Source: Clostridium estertheticum (GTDB lineage Bacteria; Bacillota; Clostridia; Clostridiales; Clostridiaceae). Taken from it: a stretch of DNA of 64,000 nt. The notes beneath the pieces were generated by a model that was not told the DNA's origin, did not search any database, and was given only the letters and a program-made list of their open reading frames with translations. Position 1 is the stretch's first letter, and every line of letters begins with the position of its first letter. The DNA lies in NCBI RefSeq assembly GCF_026650985.1, contig NZ_CP086239.1:1178001-1242000 (forward strand), in the 5' to 3' direction. Position numbers and translations under genes: made by a program. This document shows positions 25,756 to 34,760 of the stretch, piece by piece.

Positions 25756-26528
25756 ATTATATAAAAAGTGAATTTTATCGGGTATCCCACAGCAGAGGTA
25801 TTTATTGTTTAACTGCAATTTTAGCAATTCTGTCATTTTTGCTGAATGCTGTATTAAGCTGGTTTGGAAGAATGGACGGTATAAGTTTTCGATACGATAC
25901 AACTTCGTTTTCATATTCAAATTTAGTAGCAAATCCAATGCTTTTTTGTGTTATGGGTGCTGTTATTGGAATTTTTCTCTATGAGGGGAACAGAAAATAT
26001 GGCAATTTAAAAAATACGATTGCTTTTGGTATTTCCATAACAAAGGTCTTTGCCGGAGAATGTATTGTAGCCACTGCTTCAGCTATCTTTTCTTTGATTA
26101 TAGTCATAAGTGTTTATATTATAAGTGCAGTTGTTTTTTTGGAACATACAGGCCCCGTAAATCTGATGGATTTATTGACAGAAATTCCAGCCGTATTTTT
26201 TATAGCTGTCGCTTCGTTGATTTCGGGAATTGTATGTATAGAAGTATTTGAGAAAGATTCTATAGGAATTATCATTTGGGTTACAATTTGGTTTATTATT
26301 CCCAAAATCTTTTTTTACTTGGGTCTTCGTTTTGATATGATTCGCAACATTGCTATGTGGATGCCCGATAATTTTTTTGGTGCAAATGGAATGAGCGTCA
26401 ATATGTCACAGAGTATTACTGCATGGGGTACGGCAGAAGGAATGGCTAAATGCTTAATGTCCGGCATAATTGGAACCGTTGTTTTTTCCTTAGTGGGTGT
26501 CATATTATTGAGAAAAATAGAATTGTAA
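25752..26528 (+). CDS. ABC-2-type permease, partner of the 24829 ATPase
   Basis: A 258-residue integral membrane protein with about six hydrophobic segments (for example GIYCLTAILAILSFLLNAVL near the N-terminus; SAIFSLIIVISVYIISAVVF mid-protein; VVFSLVGVILL at the end). Size and layout match single-permease subunits of bacitracin/lantibiotic-resistance exporters. The start codon overlaps the ATPase stop. The histidine-kinase gene follows at 34 bases, so all belong to one transcript. Confidence 0.85.
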   Translation: MNYIKSEFYRVSHSRGIYCLTAILAILSFLLNAVLSWFGRMDGISFRYDTTSFSYSNLVANPMLFCVMGAVIGIFLYEGNRKYGNLKNTIAFGISITKVFAGECIVATASAIFSLIIVISVYIISAVVFLEHTGPVNLMDLLTEIPAVFFIAVASLISGIVCIEVFEKDSIGIIIWVTIWFIIPKIFFYLGLRFDMIRNIAMWMPDNFFGANGMSVNMSQSITAWGTAEGMAKCLMSGIIGTVVFSLVGVILLRKIEL

Positions 26529-26561
26529 TTTATATGTCTGATTTTGGATAGGAGGAGCGAA

Positions 26562-27503
26562 ATGCTGTATATTATTTTAGCTATTATAGGGGGTTATTTT
26601 GCATTTCACTATCTTTCAATCCTATATGCGTTTCGTGAGATAACAAAAGATATACAGGAAATACAAAAAGACCTTACACAAAACCAAATTCTTCATTTGC
26701 CGATACCGAATAGGGATTTAGAGAAGGTCTTGTGTTCCTTTAATTATACTTTAGAGGAAATCAGAAAAGAACGGCAGAATTATGAAAAAAGAGAAAAAGG
26801 GTTCCAGAAGCAAATAGAAAATATCAGTCACGATTTACGAACTCCTTTAACTGTAATCTTGGGTTATTTAAAACTTATCAAAAAAACGGAAAAAGAACTT
26901 AACATGGACAAAGAACTGGCAGAAGCGTTAGAAATTATCGAGCATAAAGCGGAAACCATGAAAATATTGGTAACTCAATTTTATGATTTTTCCCGCTTAA
27001 ATGCAGGAGATTTTGGATTGACACTGAATAATGTGGATATTTCCAGAACGTTAAAGGAATCTCTTATGGGTAACTACCAAATCTTAGAGCGATCGCATTT
27101 AGCAATAGAGGTTAATATACCAGAACACCCGATATGGGTAATGGCGGAAGATTCTGCATTAGTAAGAATATTTCTTAATTTATTACAAAATGCTGGTAGA
27201 TATGCCGATAGTTTTCTAAGAATCTCAATGAAAGAAGACGATGAAAATGTATTAATTTCATTCATCAATGATACAAATATGCTTTCTGAAGATGATATTC
27301 CACATTTATTTAATAGATTTTATATGCAGGATAGTTCCCGAAATCAAGGCGGTACAGGATTAGGGTTGACAGTTGCAAAATTGCTGGCAGAAGAAATGGG
27401 AGGGATGTTGGAAGTTAGTATTGTTGATAAAGAATCGTTAAACTCTGAAAAATATAAATTTACTATTTGCTTTGAATTGTGCGTAAAAGTAATAAAAAAA
27501 TGA
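26562..27503 (+). CDS. Sensor histidine kinase with minimal sensor (intramembrane-sensing type)
   Basis: A 313-residue kinase; ATG 26562 follows AGGAGG with proper spacing (a TTG at 26544 lies before it). One hydrophobic N-terminal segment (residues 2-22) and no extracellular domain, as in small kinases of peptide-response systems that take their signal from the transporter. HisKA with His90 (ENISHDLRTPL), then a HATPase domain with the N box (LNLLQNAGRYA) and a G box (GGTGLGL). It partners the 24024 regulator. The gene lies after the transporter rather than next to the regulator, so kinase and regulator levels may be controlled differently. Confidence 0.88.
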   Translation: MLYIILAIIGGYFAFHYLSILYAFREITKDIQEIQKDLTQNQILHLPIPNRDLEKVLCSFNYTLEEIRKERQNYEKREKGFQKQIENISHDLRTPLTVILGYLKLIKKTEKELNMDKELAEALEIIEHKAETMKILVTQFYDFSRLNAGDFGLTLNNVDISRTLKESLMGNYQILERSHLAIEVNIPEHPIWVMAEDSALVRIFLNLLQNAGRYADSFLRISMKEDDENVLISFINDTNMLSEDDIPHLFNRFYMQDSSRNQGGTGLGLTVAKLLAEEMGGMLEVSIVDKESLNSEKYKFTICFELCVKVIKK

Positions 27504-27513
27504 GGAGAAACTA

Positions 27514-27614
27514 ATGAAAAAATTGTCCTTATTTATAACTATAAAATCTATAGTGCTTAGATTGCCGGAGCAATTTCTATATTGGCTGGATCGCTTTTAT
27601 TCCCTCAGTTTTGA
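27514..27614 (+). pseudogene. Small hydrophobic peptide gene, apparent frameshift
   Basis: ATG 27514 with GAGGAG upstream gives MKKLSLFITIKSIVL, and one frame over the sequence continues IAGAISILAGSLLFPQF-stop (27612-27614). The join would be a 33-residue membrane peptide, with one base missing near 27560. It directly follows the kinase, so it may be a small accessory gene of the peptide-response cluster. The unshifted frame runs 63 codons without recognisable features. Confidence 0.4.
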
Positions 27615-27698
27615 AATCAAGAAACAAACTGTCGCTTTTGCTATGATGTTTGAGATGCAAATTTCAATTAATGTGGTAGAACACATTAAGTTAATTAT

Positions 27699-27824
27699 GC
27701 TGTAATAGTCGATATATTCCTTCCTAAGAAGGATAAAAACAGGGAAATGTATGTATATCATACAAAACATGAAAATTTATTTATAGAAGAAAGAACATGG
27801 ATTGGAGTACGAAAAAATGGTTAA
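27699..27824 (+). pseudogene. C-terminal coding fragment, unidentified
   Basis: Open frame AVIVDIFLPKKDKNREMYVY then HTKHENLFIEERTWIGVRKNG ending at TAA 27822-27824. No start; overlaps the next remnant by eight bases. Protein-like composition but not recognised. Confidence 0.35.
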
Positions 27825-27981
27825 ACTTCAATTTAAATGTGGACTTCCATTTTGTAGTATTAAATTAATTTATAAAGGCAATGAAATAATATTAGATGAT
27901 GTACTTATAGGAATGGATTTATTAAAGTCAGTAGGTGCAATTATCGATTTGGATAAGATGATACTAGATAAATCTCATTAG
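27817..27981 (+). pseudogene. Retropepsin-like aspartic protease remnant with internal deletion
   Basis: Reads MVKLQFKCGLPFCSIKLIYK, GNEIILDDVL, then IGMDLLKSVGAIIDLDKMIL. The two ends match the start and end of small clostridial clan-AA aspartyl proteases of about 130 residues; the middle, including the DTG catalytic triad, is deleted in frame, leaving 54 residues. It cannot be catalytic. Confidence 0.5.
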
Positions 27982-28115
27982 ATGCAATGTTATATATTGA
28001 TTTCAGAGGAGGGATAGATATGGCACGTTCAATTGGAGATTCTTTTTTTGTGATTTGGCAGTTTTAAAATTAAATTATGATCGTGATATTAGTGAAAGAT
28101 AATATTTCAAATCAT

Positions 28116-28163
28116 ACGGCAAATTTTAGGTCGAATTAAAGACCTACAGACTTGCCGTTTTTT
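28116..28163 (+). terminator. Nested double-stem terminator
   Basis: ACGGCAA (28116-28122) pairs with TTGCCGT (28152-28158), enclosing an inner stem AGGTC (28128-28132) / GACCT (28141-28145); six T residues follow. Likely terminator of the first transporter cluster and the debris behind it. Confidence 0.7.
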
Positions 28164-28194
28164 ATGTTCAAAATCAGAAAGAGAGGTAAAAAAG

Positions 28195-28335
28195 ATGTCA
28201 AAGTATTTTATGCAAGATTCAGAACTTCAGGAGCTAGAGCAGTTGATGATGCTGGTTCCAAATTTCATACCAAGAAGCAACGGGGTAATAGTAGTCCATG
28301 GATTTGGGAAGGAGGTTCTAAAGAAAAAATTTTAA
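28195..28335 (+). CDS. Possible 46-residue small protein
   Basis: AGAGAGG upstream of ATG 28195; product MSKYFMQDSELQELEQLMML then VPNFIPRSNGVIVVHGFGKE and a short basic tail, ending at 28333-28335. It is flanked by terminators on both sides, and its composition is protein-like. An overlapping longer frame from 28152 is lysine/arginine-rich and less convincing. It may be a stand-alone small gene of mobile origin. Function unknown. Confidence 0.45.
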   Translation: MSKYFMQDSELQELEQLMMLVPNFIPRSNGVIVVHGFGKEVLKKKF

Positions 28336-28366
28336 GATATTGAACTTAATAACACTTTATAAAACG

Positions 28367-28400
28367 AAACTTCCTATAAATTTTAGGAAGTTTTATTTTT
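28367..28400 (+). terminator. Rho-independent terminator before the second ABC cluster
   Basis: AAACTTCCTA and TAGGAAGTT form a 9-bp stem (about 28368-28392) with a T-rich tail. Confidence 0.8.
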
Positions 28401-28497
28401 AGAAAAGTATTTTTTGCTTTAGTTATGTCAGAAGATTGTAAGAAGTTATTGGTAAAATACAAAGTATATCAAATAAAATAAATTTTGGGGTGAAGAT

Positions 28498-29181
28498 ATG
28501 AGTATTTTAAAAACGGAAAAATTAGTGAAATTATACGGTCAAGAGCCAACTATAGTTAAGGCTTTAGATAATGTTAGCATTGAAGTAAATGAAGGGGAGT
28601 TTGTTGCCATAATAGGTACTTCAGGAAGTGGAAAATCAACTCTATTAAATATGTTAGGTGGGCTTGACAAGCCAACTAGTGGAGAAACAATTATATCAAA
28701 TAAAAATATTGGCAATATGAATGATGAAGAACTAACTATTTTTAGAAGAAGAAATATAGGATTTATTTTTCAAGACTATAACCTTGTTCCTATATTAAAT
28801 GTTTATGAAAATATAGTTTTACCAATAGAGTTAGACGGAACCAAGGTAGATAAAGAGTATGTTGATTCAGTAATTAACACTTTAGGCTTAAAAGAAAAGC
28901 TAAATAGTATGCCTAATAATCTTTCTGGAGGACAACAACAAAGAGTAGCAATAGCAAGGGCGTTAGCTACAAAACCTAGTTTGATTTTAGCAGATGAACC
29001 AACAGGAAATCTTGATAGTAAAACTAGTATGGATGTAATAGGTTTATTAAAAACAACTAGTGAAAAATTCAATCAAACTATGGTTATGATTACTCATAAT
29101 GAAGAAATAGCTCAGCTTGCAGATAAGATAATAAGAATCGAAGATGGAAAGGTTACAGTTATAGGTGGTGAAAAACAATGA
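28498..29181 (+). CDS. ABC transporter ATPase, MacB/LolD-like
   Basis: A 227-residue ATPase of the family that energises FtsX-type (mechanotransmission) permeases: Walker [10 protein letters not shown] 40-48, the [17 protein letters not shown]-loop region, signature LSGGQQQR 142-149, Walker B and ADEPTGNLD 165-173. Ribosome binding site GGGGTGA. ATGA overlap with the permease gene (29178-29181). It heads a four-gene set (ATPase, permease, regulator, kinase) similar in logic, but not in permease type, to the first cluster. Probably exports or releases a cell-envelope-active peptide from its target. Confidence 0.92.
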   Translation: MSILKTEKLVKLYGQEPTIVKALDNVSIEVNEGEFVAIIGTSGSGKSTLLNMLGGLDKPTSGETIISNKNIGNMNDEELTIFRRRNIGFIFQDYNLVPILNVYENIVLPIELDGTKVDKEYVDSVINTLGLKEKLNSMPNNLSGGQQQRVAIARALATKPSLILADEPTGNLDSKTSMDVIGLLKTTSEKFNQTMVMITHNEEIAQLADKIIRIEDGKVTVIGGEKQ

Positions 29182-31685
29182 AGTTTGAAAATAATAATAA
29201 GGAAGTTATTAAAAGAATAACTAATCGTTCTTTAAAAACTAATAAAATTAGAAATATATTTGCAATACTTGCAATTGTTCTAACAACATTTATGATTTCC
29301 TCTGTATTTAGTATAGGGATTAGTTTTATTAAAAATTATAAAACTATGAATTTAAGAATACAAGGAACCACAGCTAGTGTAGCTTTAGGAAAACCAACTG
29401 AGACTCAAATAAATAAAATTAAAAAATTAGATTTAGCTACAGATATTGGATATGAAATTAGTGCTGGAAGAGTTGACTTAGATAGTTTAACTAAAAACAG
29501 AACAAAGATTATTATAAAGAATAGCAGTTTAGATAATTTTGAAAAGCAAAGCAAACCAGCTATAAGCAATATTAAAGGAAAATACCCAACAGAAGAAAGT
29601 GAGGTTATGGCATCAAGAAGGGCCTTAGAGTTTTTAGGAAAAAGTGATGCTAAGATAGGGGATAAAATAGAAGTTCCAGCCCAAATAGATGGAAAAGTAG
29701 TAAATAAAGCATTTATATTAAGTGGAATATATACAACTTATGACATAGTTCAAGATACTGGTTATTTATTGGTTTCAGAAAGTTTTATAAAGGAAAATGG
29801 ACTATCTTTAGAAAAAGATGGAAACCTGCTTATTACTTTAAAAGAAAGCAGTAAAGATGCAGCACCAAAAATATTAGGAAAAGAAGTTAAATTAATTGGT
29901 CAGCAAGAGTTTTCTTTTAATTATGATATAACAGATAGTTTATCGGACACAGCAATTGCAACAGCTGGAGTTGCTATAATGATAGTATTATTTATAGTTC
30001 TTAGTGGATATCTTCTTATTTACAACGTTTTATATATAGCTGTTAATAAGGACATAAATTTCTATGGCTTACTAAAAACTATAGGAGCATCACCTAAACA
30101 AATTAAAAAAATAGTGAAAGGGCAAGCTTTAAGGTTTTCTTTAATGGGAATTCCAATAGGTCTTGTTTTAGGAGCAATAGTTTCCTTTGGAATTGTTCCA
30201 ATGGCAATGAGAATATTATTTTCAGGAGCAGAGGCAGGAGCAATGCCAACCGATGTTTCATTTAATCCTTTTATATTTTTAGCAGCAGCTTTATTTTCTT
30301 TATTAACAGTTATATTAAGTTGCAGAAAACCAGCTAAAATAGCAGGTAATATATCGGAAGCAGAGGCACTTAGATATACAGGAGCTAATATTAAAAAGAA
30401 GAAGGAGAGAAAAACTACTAATGGTGGGAAACTATATAAAATGGCTTGGTATAACATTTTTAGAGAAAAGAAAAGGGCTATAATAGTGTTCTTATCATTA
30501 TTTATGGGAATAATAACCTTCTTAAGTGTAAGTACCTTTTTAGGTAGTGTGAAGGTAGAAAATTATATAAACAAATATGTTAAACAGGATTTTACAATAC
30601 AAAATATAAAGGCTGAAAAAGGGAAGATAGATGATACTTTTATAGAAAAAATAAAATCTGTTAAAGGTGTAAATACAGTCTATGGAACAAAGACATCCTT
30701 TTTACAATTAGAAATGAATGATGACGTATTATTACCAGCATTTAATGAAGTCTATAAAAGACTTGGTCAATCAGAAGCACAATTAAAGGGATTTTTAAAA
30801 TCTACTAAAAAGAATCCAAGCTTACTTTCTAGTTCTATTATTGGAATAGATGATAATTTAATAGAAAGAATTCATAAGGAAGCTAAAGAAAAATTTGATA
30901 TTGAAGCTTTTAAAAAAGGAGAACTAATATTAATCGAATCTTGGTCGTATGGAGATAACTATAAAAATATTAAGGGTGACTTAACTATTAAAAATACTAA
31001 GACTGGAAAAGAAGAAACCTATCCAGTTCAAATTTTCAAAGATAACACAGAGTTCTTACCTCCAGGATTACCAGCATCTCTTGGACTTCCAACTATTTAT
31101 ATGAGTACATCAGCTTTAGAAAAGCTTGATGAGGCTACAAATAATTATATTTTATATATTGATGGAGAGAAAAAGTATGAACCGAAAATAAATATGCAAT
31201 TAAAGAAAATGAGTAGTGAACGTGGCCTCTGGTTTGAATCAAAAAGTGAAAAAACAGAAGAGTTCAATAAATCTCAATTAGTAATGAGTGTTTTAGGTGG
31301 AGGTATTTCCATAATACTAATATTAATTGGAATACTCAATTTCATAAATATAATGATAACAGGAGTAAATGTAAGATTAAAAGAGCTTGCAATTATGGAG
31401 AGCATTGGAATGACTAAAAAGCAAATCAAGAAGATGCTTACCTTTGAGGGGCTTTATTATGCAGGAATAACTACTATCTTAATATTAACAGTAGGAATGG
31501 CTGTTATTTATGGAGTTGGGACTTTAACCAGAGAAATTGCAGACTATGCTGTATTTACCGTCCCCGCAATAGAAATAATATCAGTAATAATAGTTATTTT
31601 TATAGTATGTTTAATTACTCCAGCTATTTTATTTACTAATTCTACAAAGAAGAGTGTAACGGAAAGAATTAGAGGAATAGAATAA
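29178..31685 (+). CDS. FtsX-like ABC permease, duplicated type
   Basis: An 835-residue membrane protein with two FtsX modules. Segment 20-45 (NIFAILAIVLTTFMISSVF) is the first transmembrane helix, followed by a roughly 200-residue extracellular domain and three helices (about 255-385). The pattern repeats with a helix near 435 (AIIVFLSLFMGIITFLSVST), a second extracellular domain (about 460-690) and three C-terminal helices. Eight helices with two equal outer domains differ from BceB-type permeases (ten helices, one large domain), so this is a MacB/LolCE-like or peptide-resistance exporter of the other Firmicutes class. Translationally coupled to its ATPase and followed by a terminator and the regulator gene. 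Confidence 0.88.
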   Translation: MKFENNNKEVIKRITNRSLKTNKIRNIFAILAIVLTTFMISSVFSIGISFIKNYKTMNLRIQGTTASVALGKPTETQINKIKKLDLATDIGYEISAGRVDLDSLTKNRTKIIIKNSSLDNFEKQSKPAISNIKGKYPTEESEVMASRRALEFLGKSDAKIGDKIEVPAQIDGKVVNKAFILSGIYTTYDIVQDTGYLLVSESFIKENGLSLEKDGNLLITLKESSKDAAPKILGKEVKLIGQQEFSFNYDITDSLSDTAIATAGVAIMIVLFIVLSGYLLIYNVLYIAVNKDINFYGLLKTIGASPKQIKKIVKGQALRFSLMGIPIGLVLGAIVSFGIVPMAMRILFSGAEAGAMPTDVSFNPFIFLAAALFSLLTVILSCRKPAKIAGNISEAEALRYTGANIKKKKERKTTNGGKLYKMAWYNIFREKKRAIIVFLSLFMGIITFLSVSTFLGSVKVENYINKYVKQDFTIQNIKAEKGKIDDTFIEKIKSVKGVNTVYGTKTSFLQLEMNDDVLLPAFNEVYKRLGQSEAQLKGFLKSTKKNPSLLSSSIIGIDDNLIERIHKEAKEKFDIEAFKKGELILIESWSYGDNYKNIKGDLTIKNTKTGKEETYPVQIFKDNTEFLPPGLPASLGLPTIYMSTSALEKLDEATNNYILYIDGEKKYEPKINMQLKKMSSERGLWFESKSEKTEEFNKSQLVMSVLGGGISIILILIGILNFINIMITGVNVRLKELAIMESIGMTKKQIKKMLTFEGLYYAGITTILILTVGMAVIYGVGTLTREIADYAVFTVPAIEIISVIIVIFIVCLITPAILFTNSTKKSVTERIRGIE

Positions 31686-31693
31686 CCTTACTT

Positions 31694-31725
31694 AGTGGCA
31701 TGTTATTGAAAATATGCCACTTTTG
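31694..31725 (+). terminator. Terminator between the permease and the regulator gene
   Basis: AGTGGCAT (31694-31701) / ATGCCACT (31714-31721) followed by TTTT. A TATAAT box (31728-31733) right after it probably starts a separate transcript for the regulator and kinase. Confidence 0.7.
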
Positions 31726-31751
31726 GGTATAATAAATACAGGGGTGGTAAA

Positions 31752-32426
31752 GTGAGTAGGATATTAATTGTTGAAGATGATAAAAATCTTAATAAGGGAG
31801 TTGCATTTGCTCTTAAAAAAGAAGGGTATGAGGTTATTTCAGCATATTCAATACTAGAAGGAAAGAACGAAATGCTAAATAGTAAAATAGATTTTCTTCT
31901 TTTAGATTTAAATCTTCCTGATGGAAATGGACTTGATTTTTGCAAAGAAATTAGAGAAAAAATAGATTTTCCTATAGTTTTCTTTACAGCAAATGATACA
32001 GAAGAGGATACGGTGAAAGGCTTTGAAGTTGGAGCAGATGATTATTTAGCAAAACCATTTTCTATTGAAGTCTTAAAGTATAAAATAAATGCTATTTTAA
32101 AGAGAAATAAGCCAGCAAATAAAAATAAGTTTGATTGCAATAATTTAATAATAGATTTTGATAGAATATTAGTAACAATAGAAGGCAAAGAAGTTAACTT
32201 AACAGTTACTGAATATAAGTTATTAGAAATACTAGCTAAAAATAAAGGTAAGGTAATTACAAAGGATAGGCTTTTAGATAAGGTATGGGATAGTAATGGT
32301 AATTTTGTAGACGAAAATACTTTAAGTGTTAATATAAGAAGACTTAGAAAAAAGATAGAAAAGGATTCTAAAAAACCAGAATATATAATTACAGTGGTTG
32401 GTATTGGATATACCTTTGGGGAGTAG
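31752..32426 (+). CDS. OmpR-family response regulator of the second ABC cluster
   Basis: A 224-residue regulator starting at GTG 31752 (GGGGTGG upstream). Receiver domain with Asp52 (LLLDLNLPDGNG) and Lys in YLAKPF; winged-helix output domain complete (LTVTEYKLLEILAKNKGKVI, NTLSVNIRRLRKKIE, VVGIGYTFGE). It overlaps the kinase reading frame region by a few bases (stop TAG 32424-32426, kinase ATG 32429), so the pair is coupled. It most likely controls the 28498-31685 transporter. Confidence 0.92.
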   Translation: MSRILIVEDDKNLNKGVAFALKKEGYEVISAYSILEGKNEMLNSKIDFLLLDLNLPDGNGLDFCKEIREKIDFPIVFFTANDTEEDTVKGFEVGADDYLAKPFSIEVLKYKINAILKRNKPANKNKFDCNNLIIDFDRILVTIEGKEVNLTVTEYKLLEILAKNKGKVITKDRLLDKVWDSNGNFVDENTLSVNIRRLRKKIEKDSKKPEYIITVVGIGYTFGE

Positions 32427-32428
32427 TG

Positions 32429-33448
32429 ATGAAGACAAACTATAACTTGAAAATGTTAATTTATAAAATTGGAATTATATTATTTTGTTTCTTATTTAAT
32501 ACAACAATTTATTTTAAAACGTTAAATATACAGATAACAATTATAACAGCAATATTTTCTTTAGGAATAATAATCTTTATTTTTCTTTATGATATATTAT
32601 TTAAAAACTATATGACATCTATTTTAGAAGAACTTTCAGATATGCTAGAAACAATTAGTCATATGGAAAGTGAAGAAGTTTTTTCAACAACGGAAGATAC
32701 AATTTTTTCAAAACTACAAAGCCAAACTACAAAATTAACTAATTTATTAATATCCCAAAATAAAGAAATAGAAGAAGAAAAAAATGAAATAAAATCTTTG
32801 ATTTCAGATATTGCCCATCAACTAAAAACTCCATTAAGCAATATAAAAATATATAGTGAGTTTTTACAGGATGATAATTTAAAAGAAGAAGAAAGAAAAG
32901 AATTTAATAATATAGTTTTATTTTCATTAAATAAGCTAACATTTTTAGTTGAAAGTATGATAAAAATGTCAAGGCTTGAAAGTAGAGTTATAGGATTGAA
33001 ATTAGAAAAAGATTCATTAAACGAAACAGTTTTATTAGCTTTATGCGAAGTACAGAAAAAAGCTAGAAATAAAAATATACTTATTGGCTTAAATGAAGTA
33101 GATAAAATTATTATTAATCATGATAAAAATTGGTTATCAGAAGCAATATTTAATATCTTAGAAAATGGAGTTAAATATACAAAAGATGGTGGAAGAATTG
33201 ATATTACAATTAAAACCTATGAGGTCTTTTGCAGGGTTGATATAGAAGATAATGGAATAGGAATAAATGAGGATGAGTTTCCTAAGATATTTTCAAGATT
33301 CTACAGAGGTAGAAATATAGGAGATGCTGAAGGTATAGGAATTGGACTTTATTTAAGTAGAGAAATCATAATGCAGCATGGGGGATATATTAAGGTAAAT
33401 TCAAATAATGGTGGGTCAAAATTTTCTATATTTTTACCTAATAAATAA
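32429..33448 (+). CDS. Sensor histidine kinase of the second ABC cluster
   Basis: A 339-residue kinase; ATG 32429 follows GGGGAG. Two transmembrane segments (about 11-30 and 35-55) are separated by only a few residues, so there is practically no outer sensor: an intramembrane-sensing kinase typical of antimicrobial-peptide detoxification modules. Phospho-acceptor His130 (SDIAHQLKTPLSNIK), HATPase with ILENGVKYTKDGG, DNGIGI and GEGIGIGL-type G boxes (AEGIGIGLYLSRE). It partners the 31752 regulator. Confidence 0.9.
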   Translation: MKTNYNLKMLIYKIGIILFCFLFNTTIYFKTLNIQITIITAIFSLGIIIFIFLYDILFKNYMTSILEELSDMLETISHMESEEVFSTTEDTIFSKLQSQTTKLTNLLISQNKEIEEEKNEIKSLISDIAHQLKTPLSNIKIYSEFLQDDNLKEEERKEFNNIVLFSLNKLTFLVESMIKMSRLESRVIGLKLEKDSLNETVLLALCEVQKKARNKNILIGLNEVDKIIINHDKNWLSEAIFNILENGVKYTKDGGRIDITIKTYEVFCRVDIEDNGIGINEDEFPKIFSRFYRGRNIGDAEGIGIGLYLSREIIMQHGGYIKVNSNNGGSKFSIFLPNK

Positions 33449-33579
33449 TATGAAATTCAAAATGACTATTATGTTGTAGCACTAAAACCTAACGAATGGT
33501 TATCCAAGGTAATTAAAAAAAGCCAATAGCATTGATAATTACAGATGCTGGATTTGGGATACTGCGCTTTGCCTCCACC

Positions 33580-33646
33580 AGGAGGAAAGTAGGTCTATTA
33601 GTGAGAAGGTTACATGGGGTCAGCGAAAGCGATTTGCAGATGGTAA
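33580..33646 (+). pseudogene. Serine recombinase scrap (remnant 4)
   Basis: A 21-codon stretch reads ESRSISEKVTWGQRKRFADG, the linker at the start of the Recombinase domain in large serine recombinases. It is joined on both sides to unrelated sequence, in a frame with no start. The left boundary falls at the same residue as in remnants 1 and 2. The rest of 33,449-33,839 has no supportable gene. Confidence 0.65.
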
Positions 33647-33839
33647 AGGTTCTAATACATCATATTTTATCGCTTTGCATACTTTTCTTGAGAATATACA
33701 AAAGTTGGATTATGAAGAAGCCCCCAAAACGCCTATCATTTTCTACATTGTCTACATTAAACTCAAGTTCAAGACACCTATTTGAGGCTGGTTTAACTGA
33801 ACCTTTTGCAAGTTTTTCATGTGCTTTAAAACCGAATAA

Positions 33840-34061
33840 TTAAAGAGCTCCGCAATCAGTTTGAAATTCAACATAATCATTGCTATAACCATACATAACA
33901 GCTCTCATACAAATAGCAAATCTGACTCCCTCATTTTCAAATTCAACATAATCACCAAGGTCATTTTTAATTTTAAGTCCAAGAACTTGATTATAAAAAC
34001 GCTTCATTTTATCTATATTATTTGTCCAAATCGTAACAAGATTAATTTTTGCTTTCATCAT
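33840..34061 (-). pseudogene. VOC-family (glyoxalase/bleomycin-resistance) protein, C-terminally truncated
   Basis: Starts at ATG 34061 (or 34058) after AAGGAGG and reads MMKAKINLVTIWTNNIDKMK then RFYNQVLGLKIKNDLGDYVE, the first beta-alpha-beta-beta module of the vicinal-oxygen-chelate fold. The family needs about 120 residues; this one ends after 73 with an unrelated tail, so half the metal site is missing. The break lies next to the recombinase scrap. The enzyme or binding activity must be lost. Confidence 0.7.
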
Positions 34062-34141
34062 AGTTTCCTCCTTCTTAATTTAATGTGTGTATCGTATTAA
34101 ATTACAACTATGTCGTAACTATCTATGTAATATTATCGTAA

Positions 34142-34291
34142 TTTAACACACTTTGGAACTGTTTTCTCATAACCATTTGGCCCTAGCAAGGAAAAAATTT
34201 CGCTAGAGTTTACTTTCAGACTTAAACCGTCTAAGGCTCTGAAACCATTTTTATACTCTTTAACTAAATTATCAATTACAATTGCTGGCAT
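34142..34291 (-). pseudogene. N-terminal fragment of an ABC ATPase
   Basis: From ATG 34291 (GGAGGA upstream) the frame reads MPAIVIDNLVKEYKNGFRAL then DGLSLKVNSSEIFSLLGPNG and runs into YEKTVPKCVKL, so the sequence is lost inside the Walker A motif. It follows the GyrI-like remnant in a former operon. Confidence 0.65.
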
Positions 34292-34292
34292 T

Positions 34293-34673
34293 CTATTCCT
34301 CCTCTTTAACTGGGAACAGGATTTCTGTAATATACTTGTTGGGATTGCCTTTTAAAACCATTCCTGGTCCTTTGATATAGATTTCACGAAAGGTCGACTA
34401 TAATGTCAAGTTATTTTCCCTTGCATAACGGTCAATAGCTTCGTATGCGTGTCCCATAGTTTCATAGGGACCGACATGTGTAACACAAATAGCTTTTACT
34501 CGTGGCATATTTTTTACTGTGATACCATTTCCATTTGGCGTCTCAGCAGTGGGAACACATAATTCCATTTCACCTATCCTCGTTTGCTGATCCATAGCAT
34601 AATAATCCAGTTCTGCATGGCCGCTTTTTGATTCTTGACCATTGACATGATAAATCTCTATATCCGGTAGCAT
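34293..34673 (-). pseudogene. GyrI-like/effector-binding-domain protein with a nonsense codon
   Basis: Reads [51 protein letters not shown], then TAG at 34398-34400, and continues in frame [34 protein letters not shown] to TAG 34293-34295. This is the GyrI-like small-molecule-binding fold found alone or in AraC/MerR regulators (BmrR type). One stop truncates the last 35 residues, and the N-terminus may also be clipped. It was followed at once by an ABC ATPase, probably a drug exporter, of which only a fragment is left. Confidence 0.7.
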
Positions 34674-34674
34674 C

Positions 34675-34760
34675 GTAAATTATTAGGGACTATTTTTGAT
34701 GAAGAGGAAAATGAAAATCTGTATAAATATAGTATTCAAACAACAACTGATAAACTATAA
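34675..34760 (+). pseudogene. Short C-terminal coding fragment
   Basis: Frame reads [20 protein letters not shown] then QTTTDKL and stops at 34758-34760. It begins where the GyrI-like remnant ends on the other strand. Not recognised. The remaining 34,761-34,925 shows nothing else. Confidence 0.3.

Noticed and set aside
28152-28343. A 63-codon frame rich in Arg/Lys overlapping the 28195 small gene.
   Set aside because: It starts inside a terminator stem and has no ribosome binding site; the 28195 frame is better supported.
28498-33448. Calling the second ABC/two-component cluster BceABRS.
   Set aside because: The permease has two FtsX modules with two outer domains and about eight helices, not the ten-helix, single-domain BceB layout.
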